Shown here: piece after piece, positions 7,787 to 15,815 of the stretch | Layout of the letters: every line of letters begins with the position of its first letter | Position numbering within the stretch: the stretch's first letter is position 1 | Assembly: GCF_018327645.1 (NCBI RefSeq) | Contig: NZ_BMAY01000009.1 | Location: forward strand, 1 to 53,741 | Length of the DNA stretch: 53,741 nucleotides | Direction of reading: 5' to 3' | Source: Lactobacillus corticis | Lineage (GTDB): Bacteria; Bacillota; Bacilli; Lactobacillales; Lactobacillaceae | Program-made: the position numbers and the translations under genes | Notes under the pieces: generated by a model | What the model was told of the DNA's origin: nothing | Database searches by the model: none | The model's input: only the letters and a program-made list of their open reading frames with translations

Positions 7787-7821
7787 AGCAGTCAAGAACG
7801 AATTCTCTTGGCTGCTTTTTT
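7787..7821. terminator. Terminator after dhaM
   Basis: AGCAGTCAAGA/TCTTGGCTGCT stem with a T run on the plus strand. It overlaps the 3' end of the convergent acyltransferase gene, and an A run on its left lets it serve both strands. Confidence 0.75.
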
Positions 7822-8844
7822 AGTTAAATAAGCGGACAAAAATGATAAGACCCAACTAGCCAAGTAACATAAAATTACGGCAGCTTGGGGGATGAAATAT
7901 TGCTGGAGCAACTCCCATAAATAACGAGACCAAAACACATTAGATAAATATGCGAGGTAGGCGATACCACTCAAATTATGGACTAAGGCGTTAATTTTAG
8001 GGCTCTTTACATTAACGGCGAGGGCACCAATTATGCCAATTACTGCCAAATCGTACAGCATCATGCTTGGTTTATAATAGCTAGCTGCTTGGATTGCTAC
8101 CGGAAAATGTCTGCAGGCCAGTTCGCCATTAGTCAAATAATAAGCAATAATTGCGGCCATAAATGAAATTAGCCAATACTTAGCAAATAACTTCCGAATT
8201 GTTTCCCAATGGACAGCTGATAAAGTTCCTAAAACGCCGTAAACCAGGAAGCTGACGCCTAAGCGATCAACCCAGTAAAATTGCTTGTTTGCGGGGGTAA
8301 AGATCAAAACGCTGCAAACAACATACCAGACCAATTGAAAAAGCAAGCTGCTGTTGCCTAGCCAAAACGCACGTTTGGCTGGCTTGCCAAAGCGTGTTAA
8401 GGACCAGAAAACCGGCATGAAGATAACGAATTGTAACATCATCGTGTTATACCATAAATGCGGAGCAGCATTTCCGTTAACAAATTTGCTTAGGTATGAC
8501 CACCAGTTGCCGTAACCACCGTGTTGGACCAAGCCGGGATACACCAGCATGTATAGCAGCGTCCATATGATCGTGGGTAAAAATAATTGCCACCAGGAAC
8601 GTTTAAGATAAGTCCGATAGCTGATGGGCTGCTTCAGCCATTGGCGCGTAGTTGAAAATAAGATGCCGTAAATAAAAGCGGGAGCAGTAAATTTTACTAA
8701 ATTAATAGTCATGCCGGCAAAAATTTGAAATGCCTGATCCTGAGGATAGGCTTGGATGCCCCAAGCAATGATTGGCTGCATGATTACTGCAGTTGAAGCA
8801 AATACTTTTAAATAATCACCTAAGTCCGCACGGGATTCATTCAT
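7792..8844 (-). CDS. Membrane acyltransferase, acyltransferase-3 family
   Basis: 350-residue polytopic membrane protein of the acyltransferase-3 type (OafA/WecH-like), with about ten hydrophobic segments and a short basic tail (KKAAKRIRS). The N-terminal LGDYLKVFASTAVIMQPI corresponds to the family's first helix, where an R/K-x10-H motif is usual; here the conserved His is not evident, so activity is uncertain. Family members O-acylate cell-wall or surface sugars using cytosolic acyl donors. The start at 8844 (MNESRADLG) follows AGGAGG by 8 bases; an upstream ATG at 8874 lacks a site. Convergent with dhaM; no operon partner. Confidence 0.75.
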   Translation of the reverse strand: MNESRADLGDYLKVFASTAVIMQPIIAWGIQAYPQDQAFQIFAGMTINLVKFTAPAFIYGILFSTTRQWLKQPISYRTYLKRSWWQLFLPTIIWTLLYMLVYPGLVQHGGYGNWWSYLSKFVNGNAAPHLWYNTMMLQFVIFMPVFWSLTRFGKPAKRAFWLGNSSLLFQLVWYVVCSVLIFTPANKQFYWVDRLGVSFLVYGVLGTLSAVHWETIRKLFAKYWLISFMAAIIAYYLTNGELACRHFPVAIQAASYYKPSMMLYDLAVIGIIGALAVNVKSPKINALVHNLSGIAYLAYLSNVFWSRYLWELLQQYFIPQAAVILCYLASWVLSFLSAYLTKKAAKRIRS

Positions 8845-8947
8845 AGCAAGGTCCTCCTGCTTATATTTTAACAAAAAATGAATTTATAACCGATTAGATT
8901 TGAGATTTCAAACCACCTGACACAAATTGGTTTTGCAGGTATTAAAG

Positions 8948-8976
8948 TTTAACCTGATGGTTTTTTCGACTATAAT
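8948..8976 (+). promoter_or_regulatory. Promoter of the hydroxyacid dehydrogenase gene
   Basis: -10 TATAAT (8971-8976), 17-bp spacer and a weak -35 TTTAAC (8948-8953). The -10 sits in a near-palindrome TATAATTAACTGTAGTTATA that could be an operator. Confidence 0.5.
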
Positions 8977-9020
8977 TAACTGTAGTTATAAGAATTTGAT
9001 GATAGACTTGGAGGCCAACT

Positions 9021-9884
9021 ATGCAAATCGGTTTTATTGGAACTGGTGTGATGGGCACGGGAATGATTATGAATTTATTAAAAGCCGGCTATGAAGTAAA
9101 AGTTTTCAACCGGACAAAGGCACATGCGCAAACAGTTTTGAAAGCTGGAGCAAAGTGGGCGGATTCTCCTAAAGCCGCTACTGAAAATAGCGACTTTGTG
9201 CTATCAATCGTTGGGTTCCCACAAGACGTTGAAGAAATCTATTTTGGTAAAGATGGCATTTTGTCGGTGGCAACGCCCAAGCAGGTATTAATTGATATGA
9301 CTACCAGCAGTCCCGCAATTGATCGCCGGATAGCAGATTATGCCCAAAATGCGGACTTGCATGTCCTCGACGCCCCGGTTTCGGGTGGCGATATTGGAGC
9401 ACGAAAAGGAACTTTGACAATCATGGTTGGTGGCGACGCTAAAGATTTTCGCCGTGCTAAGAAGATTTTTTCAGTCTTAGGTTCACGGATCGAATATTTT
9501 GGTGGCCCAGGGATGGGGCAGCAAGCTAAAATGGCGAACCAAATTATGATTGCCGGAACCATGGTGGGCATGTGTGAAGCCTTGGCTTACGCCCGGGCCG
9601 CAGGACTTGATCTTGATCAAATTTGCTCGACCATTAACAGCGGTGCGGCGGCTAATTGGAGTCTAGAAAACTATGGACCGCGAATTTTGCGCCAAGATTA
9701 TACTCCCGGATTTTTTGCTAAGCACTTTTTGAAGGATCTCAGAATAGCGCTCGAGGAAGCAGACCGGATGCATTTAAACTTGCCGGGAACTGATCGGGCT
9801 AAGGAATTGTATGAAAAGCTTGTGGTCCAAAAACGGTTAGGCAATGACGGGACTCAGGCACTGGTTAAATTGTATTGGAAATAA
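9021..9884 (+). CDS. Beta-hydroxyacid dehydrogenase (2-hydroxy-3-oxopropionate / 3-hydroxyisobutyrate reductase type)
   Basis: 287-residue NAD(P)-dependent oxidoreductase. The Rossmann motif GFIGTGVMGTGM is at residues 4-15, the substrate-binding DAPVSGGDIGARKGTL near 117-132, and the catalytic Lys in GMGQQAKMANQ near residue 171. All four family signatures are intact and the length is standard. Family members reduce tartronate semialdehyde, succinate semialdehyde, glyoxylate or 3-hydroxyisobutyrate; which one is used here cannot be told, as no pathway neighbours are present. GGAGG precedes the ATG and a terminator follows, so it is probably transcribed alone. Confidence 0.9.
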   Translation: MQIGFIGTGVMGTGMIMNLLKAGYEVKVFNRTKAHAQTVLKAGAKWADSPKAATENSDFVLSIVGFPQDVEEIYFGKDGILSVATPKQVLIDMTTSSPAIDRRIADYAQNADLHVLDAPVSGGDIGARKGTLTIMVGGDAKDFRRAKKIFSVLGSRIEYFGGPGMGQQAKMANQIMIAGTMVGMCEALAYARAAGLDLDQICSTINSGAAANWSLENYGPRILRQDYTPGFFAKHFLKDLRIALEEADRMHLNLPGTDRAKELYEKLVVQKRLGNDGTQALVKLYWK

Positions 9885-9900
9885 GCACTAGCTAATGACT

Positions 9901-9928
9901 ACTGGATACTTTGGTATCCAGTTTTTTT
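9901..9928 (+). terminator. Terminator after the dehydrogenase gene
   Basis: ACTGGATAC-TTTG-GTATCCAGT stem followed by seven T. Confidence 0.88.
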
Positions 9929-10216
9929 ATCTAAAATCAGGTTATTTAATAAAAAAAGCAGTGCTGCCAGCAAGTTAAATAGTTTGAAATGAAAAATATA
10001 AATATGAAGCTATAGATATAAAAAATAATCGTAATGAGCTGGTAATGAACCTTTCTTTTAAAAATAACTATCAAAAATAAAATTCTTGATTGTTTTATAG
10101 AATTGGTTGCAAATATTTACGTAGAAAAGAAAAACATAAGATTAGTATTTATTTAATGCATGTTCACTAAATTAACTATAGACAAGATCATGATTGTTCG
10201 GTAATATTTGATGATG
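9929..10216. other. AT-rich intergenic stretch before the surface protein gene
   Basis: About 290 bp, very AT-rich, with no supported gene. It contains the box ATTTAATGCATGTT (10151-10164), repeated exactly 53 bp before the second RNA element at 13647, and a candidate promoter TAGACA (10179-10184), 17 bp, TAATAT (10202-10207) that would start RNA near the hairpin at 10217. Confidence 0.6.
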
Positions 10217-10280
10217 TAAACGATAACATGATAATCGTTTAACATGTGTGTGAGTGACCCCGAAGGGGTTATTTTTTTAT
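10217..10280 (+). ncRNA. Hairpin-plus-terminator RNA element, copy 1
   Basis: TAAACGA pairs perfectly with TCGTTTA around the loop TAACATGATAA (10217-10241). A linker with ATGTGTGTGAG follows, then ACCCC-GAA-GGGGT with a seven-T run (10256-10279). A second copy with the same layout lies at 13647. Here the terminator ends about 20 bases before the surface protein start, so the element could be a leader that attenuates that gene or a free small RNA. It matches no RNA family that I recognise. Confidence 0.5.
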
Positions 10281-10301
10281 GAATGATGAATATTGGAGAA
10301 T

Positions 10302-13268
10302 ATGGTTTTGAAAAGAAAGCTAGATACTAGTTGCAAAAAGCAGCGCTGGTCATTACGTAAATTAACTGTCGGGATGGTGTCGGTATTACTCGGCACCAGC
10401 CTGTTATTTGTCGCCCATAATGTTGATGCATCAACAAATTCTGTTGATTTAAGTACGGCAAAAGTTGTGCAAGAAGCCGAGTATGAAGCCTTGGTTAAAG
10501 GTGATATTACTGCTTGTCAGTATTTAAAAGAACATGGAATTGATCCTGAAACAATTAATAACAAAAATGTCTTAGGTTTAGCATCACTATTTCATATTTT
10601 TGCTAATGAGGTTAATACTTCGTGTGATACCAACGGCAATATTGCTGCTAATATTTTACAGTCATGGAACGACTTCGGTACAAGAGGAGAATCTGACAAT
10701 CTTACCGAGTGGGATTTAAACTTTTGTCGGTGCATTTTAGGACAACTTAATAACCAAGCTTTTCGAAATGATAAAGGCAGCAGAGTGGTTCTGGGAACTG
10801 AGGTTAGTGATGATCAGGTTTCTGTTCATGGGAAAAAAGCTGCGGAAGTCAGTGATGGAACGATTGTTCGCGATGATAACTATATTGATATAGCTGAATC
10901 TTTGAAAAACTTAGCACAGAAAGCTGAAAAACTAGCTAAACAAGAAAATTCTGATGGGGTCGAAAGCGACTTTTCAGATATGAATCAGCGTAAGGTTAAC
11001 GTTGTCAATGCCGGCAAACAGGGGATTGTTTATGTTAACGTGCCAGTAGAATATTTATCGGCGTCGCAGCCTTTGTCAATTATTGGCTTAGATTCTGCTC
11101 TAGATGGTGCAACTGTCGTGGTGAATGTTACTGGGCTTGAAAATGCAGGAGACCAGGTGTGGATAAATACCCAGACGAAGCTGGTATACACTGATGGGCA
11201 AGAAATAGCTAATGGTGAAAGCCATGCAAAGCCGAACCATCTTTTATGGAATTTTGGTACAACAGCAAGCACCATTAACTTTAGTTCTGGTCGTTTTATG
11301 GGTAGTATTTTGGCACCAAATGCGACGGTAAATGCGTATGTCAATGTGGACGGTAATATTGTTGCCGAAAAAGTTAATATAGTTGGCGGCGAAAGCCACC
11401 GATGGGATTTGCAAAATATGAAGGTGGCCGATACAGAAACACCAGATGCTCCATCGGATAACACTGATCAGGAACAGCCGAAGGATGATACAGAAACGCC
11501 AGATACTCCAACAGATAATACTGATCAGGAACAACCAAAGGATGATACAGAAACGCCAGATACCCCAACGGATAACACAGATCAGGAACAACCGAAGGAT
11601 GATACTGAAACTCCAGATGCTCCAACGGATAATACTGATCAGGAACAGCCAAAGGATGATATTGACACTCCAGAAGCTCCAACGGATAACACAGATCAGG
11701 AACAACCGAAGGATGATACTGAAACGCCAGATACCCCAACGGATAATACTGATCAGGAACAACCGAAAGACGATACCGACACTCCAGATGCTCCAACGGA
11801 TAACACAGATCAGGAACAACCAAAGGATGATACAGATACGCCAGATGCCCCAACGGATAACACAGATCAGGAGCAGCCGAAGGATGACACTGAAACACCA
11901 GAAGCCCCAACGGATAACACAGATCAGGAACAGCCGAAGGATGATACAGAAACTCCAGATACTCCAACTGATAACACTGACAAAGATCAACCAAAGGATG
12001 ATACCGACACTTCAGATGTGCCAACTGATAACACTGATCAGGAACAGCCAAAGGATGATACAGAAACGCCAGATGCTCCAACTGATAACACTGATCAGGA
12101 ACAACCAAAGGATGATACTGAAGTACCAGTAGCGCCAACTGATAACACAGATCAGGAACAACCGAAAGACGATACTGAAACGCCAGTAGTTCCAACGGAT
12201 AACACTGATCAGGAGCAGCCGAAGGATGATACAGAAACGCCAGTAGTCCCGACAGATAACACTGACAAAAATCAGCCGAAGGATGATACTGAAACTTCAG
12301 ATACTCCAACAGATAACACTGATCAGGAACAACCAAAGGATGATACCGACACTCCAGAAGCTCCAACGGATAATACTGATCAGGAACAACCAAAGGATGA
12401 TACAGAAACGCCAGTAGTCCCAACTGATAACACTGATCAGGAGCAGCCGAAGGATGATACAGAAACGCCAGTAGTCCCAACGGATAACACTGATCAGGAG
12501 CAGCCGAAGGATGATACAGAAACGCCAGTAGCGCCAACTGATAATAGTGACAAGGATCAACCAAAAGACGATATCGACACTCCAGAAGCTCCAACGGATA
12601 ACACAGATCAGGAACAACCAAAGGATGATACAGAAACGCCAGTAGTCCCAACGGATGATACTGATCAGGAACAACCGAAAGACGATTCAGAAACTCCAGT
12701 AGTCCCGGCAGATGACACTGACAAAGATCAGCCAACGGATGATACTGAAGCACCAGATGCTCCAACGGATAACACTGATCAGGAACAGCCGAAAGACGAT
12801 ACAGAAACGCCAGTAGTCCCAACGGATAACACTGATCAGGAGCAGCCGAAGGATGGTACAGAAACGCCAGCAGCGCCAACTGATAATAGTGACAAGGATC
12901 AACCAAAGAGTGATTCAGAAGCACCAGTAGCATCAATGGATAATACTGACATGGATCAGTTAGCTGATATAACAATAACTCAAGGTCCGAAAATTGAATT
13001 TCCAACTCTTCACACGTCATTTTTCCCCGCTATTTTTAAAGCGCAAAAGCATCAAACAACCTCAGGATCAAGCAAGCATCCCGCTACTACTCAACTCATT
13101 CAACATGTAGCTGATCAGCCAATGCCAACAAATGCCACTCAACCGGCAGATCAAGCAGAATTGCCTCAAACTGGTGAAAAAGATCTTCCTACAGTTTTAG
13201 CAATGTTGCTAATTTCGCATGCATCCTACTTAACCTTTACTACAAACCGTAAGAACCAGAATAAATAA
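10302..13268 (+). CDS. LPxTG-anchored repeat-rich surface protein with choice-of-anchor-A domain
   Basis: About 988 residues. Residues 1-45 form a long signal peptide of the YSIRK class (variant RWSLRKLTVGMVSVLLG), which directs secretion at the septum. Residues about 60-375 resemble the choice-of-anchor-A (CAA) domain: LLWNFGTTASTINF, GSILAPNATVN and GGESHRWDL are its typical end motifs. Residues 384-877 are 26 in-phase 19-residue repeats of the pattern PTDNTDQEQPKDDTETPDA, an acidic, Pro-rich stalk. The sortase signal LPQTG (residues 954-958), a hydrophobic stretch and a basic tail follow, so the protein should be linked to peptidoglycan with the CAA domain displayed. The start is uncertain: ATG 10302 lies only 3 bases after GGAG; TTG 10308 or TTG 10293 are alternatives. 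Likely adhesion or matrix role, inferred. Confidence 0.92.
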   Translation: MVLKRKLDTSCKKQRWSLRKLTVGMVSVLLGTSLLFVAHNVDASTNSVDLSTAKVVQEAEYEALVKGDITACQYLKEHGIDPETINNKNVLGLASLFHIFANEVNTSCDTNGNIAANILQSWNDFGTRGESDNLTEWDLNFCRCILGQLNNQAFRNDKGSRVVLGTEVSDDQVSVHGKKAAEVSDGTIVRDDNYIDIAESLKNLAQKAEKLAKQENSDGVESDFSDMNQRKVNVVNAGKQGIVYVNVPVEYLSASQPLSIIGLDSALDGATVVVNVTGLENAGDQVWINTQTKLVYTDGQEIANGESHAKPNHLLWNFGTTASTINFSSGRFMGSILAPNATVNAYVNVDGNIVAEKVNIVGGESHRWDLQNMKVADTETPDAPSDNTDQEQPKDDTETPDTPTDNTDQEQPKDDTETPDTPTDNTDQEQPKDDTETPDAPTDNTDQEQPKDDIDTPEAPTDNTDQEQPKDDTETPDTPTDNTDQEQPKDDTDTPDAPTDNTDQEQPKDDTDTPDAPTDNTDQEQPKDDTETPEAPTDNTDQEQPKDDTETPDTPTDNTDKDQPKDDTDTSDVPTDNTDQEQPKDDTETPDAPTDNTDQEQPKDDTEVPVAPTDNTDQEQPKDDTETPVVPTDNTDQEQPKDDTETPVVPTDNTDKNQPKDDTETSDTPTDNTDQEQPKDDTDTPEAPTDNTDQEQPKDDTETPVVPTDNTDQEQPKDDTETPVVPTDNTDQEQPKDDTETPVAPTDNSDKDQPKDDIDTPEAPTDNTDQEQPKDDTETPVVPTDDTDQEQPKDDSETPVVPADDTDKDQPTDDTEAPDAPTDNTDQEQPKDDTETPVVPTDNTDQEQPKDGTETPAAPTDNSDKDQPKSDSEAPVASMDNTDMDQLADITITQGPKIEFPTLHTSFFPAIFKAQKHQTTSGSSKHPATTQLIQHVADQPMPTNATQPADQAELPQTGEKDLPTVLAMLLISHASYLTFTTNRKNQNK
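11451..12932 (+). repeat. 26 tandem 57-bp repeats in the surface protein gene
   Basis: Exactly 26 units of 57 bp (1482 bp) without an indel, each coding 19 residues, followed by a degenerate 27th unit. Units vary mainly at residues 14-19 (TETPDT, TDTPEA, TETPVV) and in a DQEQ/DKDQ/DKNQ alternation. Higher-order copies are visible (neighbouring TETPVV units nearly identical), which suggests recent duplication; copy number is likely to vary among strains. Confidence 0.95.
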
Positions 13269-13301
13269 CAATTTTATTCTCAATATAACTGAATATTAAT
13301 A

Positions 13302-13335
13302 GAAAATCACCAAGTAATCATTTGGTGATTTTTCT
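13302..13335 (+). terminator. Terminator after the surface protein gene
   Basis: AAAATCACCAA / TTTGGTGATTTTT stem-loop with T run, 34 bases after the stop codon. Confidence 0.85.
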
Positions 13336-13644
13336 CATCTCCTGAGAAAATGCTAATGAATAGTAAGCAAATATAAGCTAGATATTATCAATCAAAACCA
13401 GTTAATTGAACGATATAAAAAGTTGACTGCATATGCATATAAAGCCGAAATGTTAAATTTTTAATTTAAGCCTTGTAATTAAAACTTTGTCAAATGGTAG
13501 AAGTAACCGGTTTTACTAAAGTAGTCCAAGTTCGGGATATTTTACATTCAGTAAACATGAAGTTGAATAAAGATTTTATTATTTAATGCATGTTAATATA
13601 AAGAACCTCTTGCAAAATTCGCCGGGGGGGGGTAAAATATAATA
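13336..13644. other. AT-rich stretch with a conserved box and a G9 tract
   Basis: No supported gene. It holds the second ATTTAATGCATGTT box (13581-13594), TTGCAA (13610-13615), a run of nine G (13624-13632) and a perfect TATAAT (13638-13643) directly before RNA element copy 2. Confidence 0.6.
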
Positions 13645-13646
13645 GT

Positions 13647-13713
13647 GCAAACGATAACATACTAGTCGCTTGCATATGTGTGTGAGAACCCCCGTACGGG
13701 GGGCTATTTTTGT
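13647..13713 (+). ncRNA. Hairpin-plus-terminator RNA element, copy 2
   Basis: GCAAACGA pairs with TCGCTTGC (one mismatch) around TAACATACTAG. The linker ATGTGTGTGAG and then ACCCCCGTACGGGGGG with a T-rich tail follow. The loop start, the linker and the arrangement match copy 1 at 10217. TATAAT lies 4 bases upstream. No plus-strand gene follows within 300 bases, so this copy looks like an independent small RNA or the leader of a lost gene. Confidence 0.5.
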
Positions 13714-13752
13714 TATTATACGAATGAAAATAGTTTAATGTCGAGATAGAAT

Positions 13753-13902
13753 TTAATATTTGGGAACAAGGGCGGTCATGATTGCTGCCTTGCGAAGCCA
13801 CAAACGCGGGAGCATGAAGGCTACCTCGATCTGCGATAGCTGATTAGACGTAGCGCACAATGCGGCTGATTTAGCTTGCAGATTACGCATAAAATCATTC
13901 AC
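13753..13902 (-). CDS. Possible 49-residue ORF, doubtful
   Basis: A GTG-started frame of 50 codons, reading VNDFMRNLQAKSAALC near the start and ending in LVPKY. The stretch is more GC-rich than its surroundings and has no good ribosome site (AGGGA lies one base before GTG). No family is recognised. It could be the tail of a lost gene or non-coding sequence; listed because it is the only open stretch in the 280 bp between RNA element copy 2 and the terminator at 13948. Confidence 0.2.
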   Translation of the reverse strand: MNDFMRNLQAKSAALCATSNQLSQIEVAFMLPRLWLRKAAIMTALVPKY

Positions 13903-13947
13903 ATCCCTGGTTTCGACTTTCAATACAACACATTTACATTTTTCCCT

Positions 13948-13985
13948 AAAAAAAGCCGTTAGACATGAGGTCTAACGGTTTTTTT
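13948..13985. terminator. Terminator at the 3' end of the DUF975 gene
   Basis: GCCGTTAGAC-atgag-GTCTAACGG stem with A run on the left and T run on the right; works on both strands. Confidence 0.85.
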
Positions 13986-13996
13986 ATCTTATTTTT

Positions 13997-14701
13997 TTAT
14001 TTTTGCTGATCTAATAAACTTAAGTAGAATTTTGACGTGGTAGTTTGAATATATGGGCTTAGCCACAAATAGCCGATTCCGAAAGTACACAAGCAAAGAA
14101 TATGCCAACCAATGAAACTTAAATCAAGAATGAATAAATCCATCTTGTGGCCGTCCATTAAAGCCCGAGACTGGTTAATGGCGTCGATTACTTGAATTTC
14201 TTCACCGCGCTCTTTGGCATCTTCAATAATGTAGTAGGTCATGGCATAGGAGTAATGCTTAATGATGCCCGGAATAATTAACAGGAGGCTCCAAAGGGCT
14301 AGAAAAATTCCTTGGACAATTCCGCTCCAAAACATCGAACCAAATCGCCCTTTAGTAAAGGCGCTGACGATTGCTGCCGGGATGTCATCCTTGCGGCCTT
14401 CGGCCAAGCGTTGCATCGCAATGACCTTACTGGTATGGAACACCGAAGTGAACAAACCGACGATCATTAAAACTAGCGTCATCAAGGCGTATTTGGGGGT
14501 CATCACAACGCTTGCGCTTGAATCACTCGCAAAAACAATAAAGCCATTAAAAGCAGTGAAACCAAAGAACAGCAAAACCACAATGTAGGGTACAAGATAC
14601 ATAATCAAACTGGTTAAGAGTTCGACAATTAGCGCCCAACCCCAATTACCCTTCAAATCATTTTTGGCTTGGGCCTTTAACTCAGCACGAGTTACTTCCA
14701 T
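13997..14701 (-). CDS. DUF975 family integral membrane protein
   Basis: 234-residue membrane protein of the DUF975 family, common in Firmicutes and of unknown function. The family start RAELKAQAKNDLKGNWGWAL (residues 5-24) is followed by several membrane segments, a central cytoplasmic loop with SAFTKGRFGSMFWSG, the typical IPGIIKHYSYAMTYYIIED (about residues 144-162), and two more segments. GGAGG-like GGGGAGG stands before the ATG. It is separated from dapF by about 90 bases and ends at a bidirectional terminator, so it is probably its own unit. Confidence 0.85.
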   Translation of the reverse strand: MEVTRAELKAQAKNDLKGNWGWALIVELLTSLIMYLVPYIVVLLFFGFTAFNGFIVFASDSSASVVMTPKYALMTLVLMIVGLFTSVFHTSKVIAMQRLAEGRKDDIPAAIVSAFTKGRFGSMFWSGIVQGIFLALWSLLLIIPGIIKHYSYAMTYYIIEDAKERGEEIQVIDAINQSRALMDGHKMDLFILDLSFIGWHILCLCTFGIGYLWLSPYIQTTTSKFYLSLLDQQK

Positions 14702-14793
14702 GTTTTTTCCTCCCCGAAAAAATGCATAATTATTTTTTTACTAAAAAAGATTGTAACATTTTCGTAACATTAATGCACTAAAAATGTTTTGCG

Positions 14794-15807
14794 CTATGAT
14801 GGGTCGCCAAATACTTGCAGGGAGTTTAATCTTGGCAGGCTTTCGACAAAAGCTTGATAATTTTCCTGTTCTCCGGTTGCCGTAATTTCCGCTGAAAGCT
14901 TTTGAGCCGTGTGCAGACTAGCCTCAGGCAATTCAATCCGATGAGTCACGGTGGCATTGCCGATTAATTCAATCCAATATTTGTCTGCTTGGTGGCGTAA
15001 GACGGTTTTTACCAAGCCCCCGGGGTTATAGGCGGTGATTTCTTGGTCAAAAGTCCCTAAATCCGGATGGGTTAGGGCAAAAGCCAATGAGGTTGCTGAC
15101 ATCCCCGTCCCACAAGCATTTGTAAAGCCGACGCCGCGTTCATACGTGCGGATAAATAACTTGTTCTTGCCTAAAATCTGGGCAAAATTAATATTCACCC
15201 CGTCGGTAAAGTAAGGGTTAGGGCCATTTAGCCGTTTACCCAGTTCGCCTAATAGCGGGCCGGTTAGGTCAGCTTGCTTTACATAGGCAATTAAATGCGG
15301 GTTAGGGACGGCTAAAGCTGAGAATTTGAGTCCCGGGGCAAATTCTGGGACATACTGGTCCAATAAGCGCTGGTGCCCAATATTTGTTAAGGGAAGAGTC
15401 TTTAGGTCAAAACTGACCGGGGAGATTTCCACGGCAAAGGCGGGAACGCCGGGAGCAAAATCAGCGGCTTGGCGGACTTCCAAATCCGCATTCATGGTTT
15501 CGACTTTGAATTTGGCTAGCTGATATTTTTCGCTTAAATAGCGCGCCACAGTGCGCAAACCATTGCCGCACATCGAAGCAATGCTGCCGTCGGCATTGAT
15601 GACTTGCATTTTTCCAAGCACACCGGGATGCGTGGAGCGATCGACCACTAATAAGCCATCGCTGCCAGCCAGCAAACCGGTTTTCGGATTGGCCAAGACT
15701 TGGGCTAAATGCACTAACTCCGGCTGGGTTAGCGGGGTAGTGAGAGTGGTTTGGTCCAAAATGAAGAAATTGTTTTGGGAACCGTGAACTTTGAGCAATT
15801 GAGTCAT
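14794..15807 (-). CDS. dapF: Diaminopimelate epimerase
   Basis: 337-residue DapF, converting LL- to meso-diaminopimelate for cell-wall crosslinking and lysine. The two catalytic cysteines are in MCGNGLRTVARY (near residue 80) and FTNACGTGMSAT (near residue 232). At 337 residues it is longer than the approximately 275-residue enterobacterial enzyme, with extra sequence at the C terminus after TVTHRIELPE. It starts 8 bases after lysC on the same strand with GAGGTA as ribosome site, so lysC-dapF form an operon, divergent from the riboswitch-controlled lysA operon. Confidence 0.95.
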   Translation of the reverse strand: MTQLLKVHGSQNNFFILDQTTLTTPLTQPELVHLAQVLANPKTGLLAGSDGLLVVDRSTHPGVLGKMQVINADGSIASMCGNGLRTVARYLSEKYQLAKFKVETMNADLEVRQAADFAPGVPAFAVEISPVSFDLKTLPLTNIGHQRLLDQYVPEFAPGLKFSALAVPNPHLIAYVKQADLTGPLLGELGKRLNGPNPYFTDGVNINFAQILGKNKLFIRTYERGVGFTNACGTGMSATSLAFALTHPDLGTFDQEITAYNPGGLVKTVLRHQADKYWIELIGNATVTHRIELPEASLHTAQKLSAEITATGEQENYQAFVESLPRLNSLQVFGDPS

Positions 15808-15815
15808 AATTTACC

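Noticed and set aside
11451..12932. Possible CRISPR array because of regular short repeats
   Set aside because: The repeats are contiguous without unique spacers and are in frame within an LPxTG protein gene.
11374..13020. A 548-codon open frame on the minus strand across the repeats, and other open frames of 228-248 codons
   Set aside because: A 57-bp repeat has a length divisible by three, so a frame open in one unit stays open in all. The translations are low-complexity and have no start context; they are shadows of the surface protein.
13636..13801. 72-codon minus-strand ORF over RNA element copy 2
   Set aside because: It reads through the terminator hairpin and the G9 tract; no ribosome site or family match.
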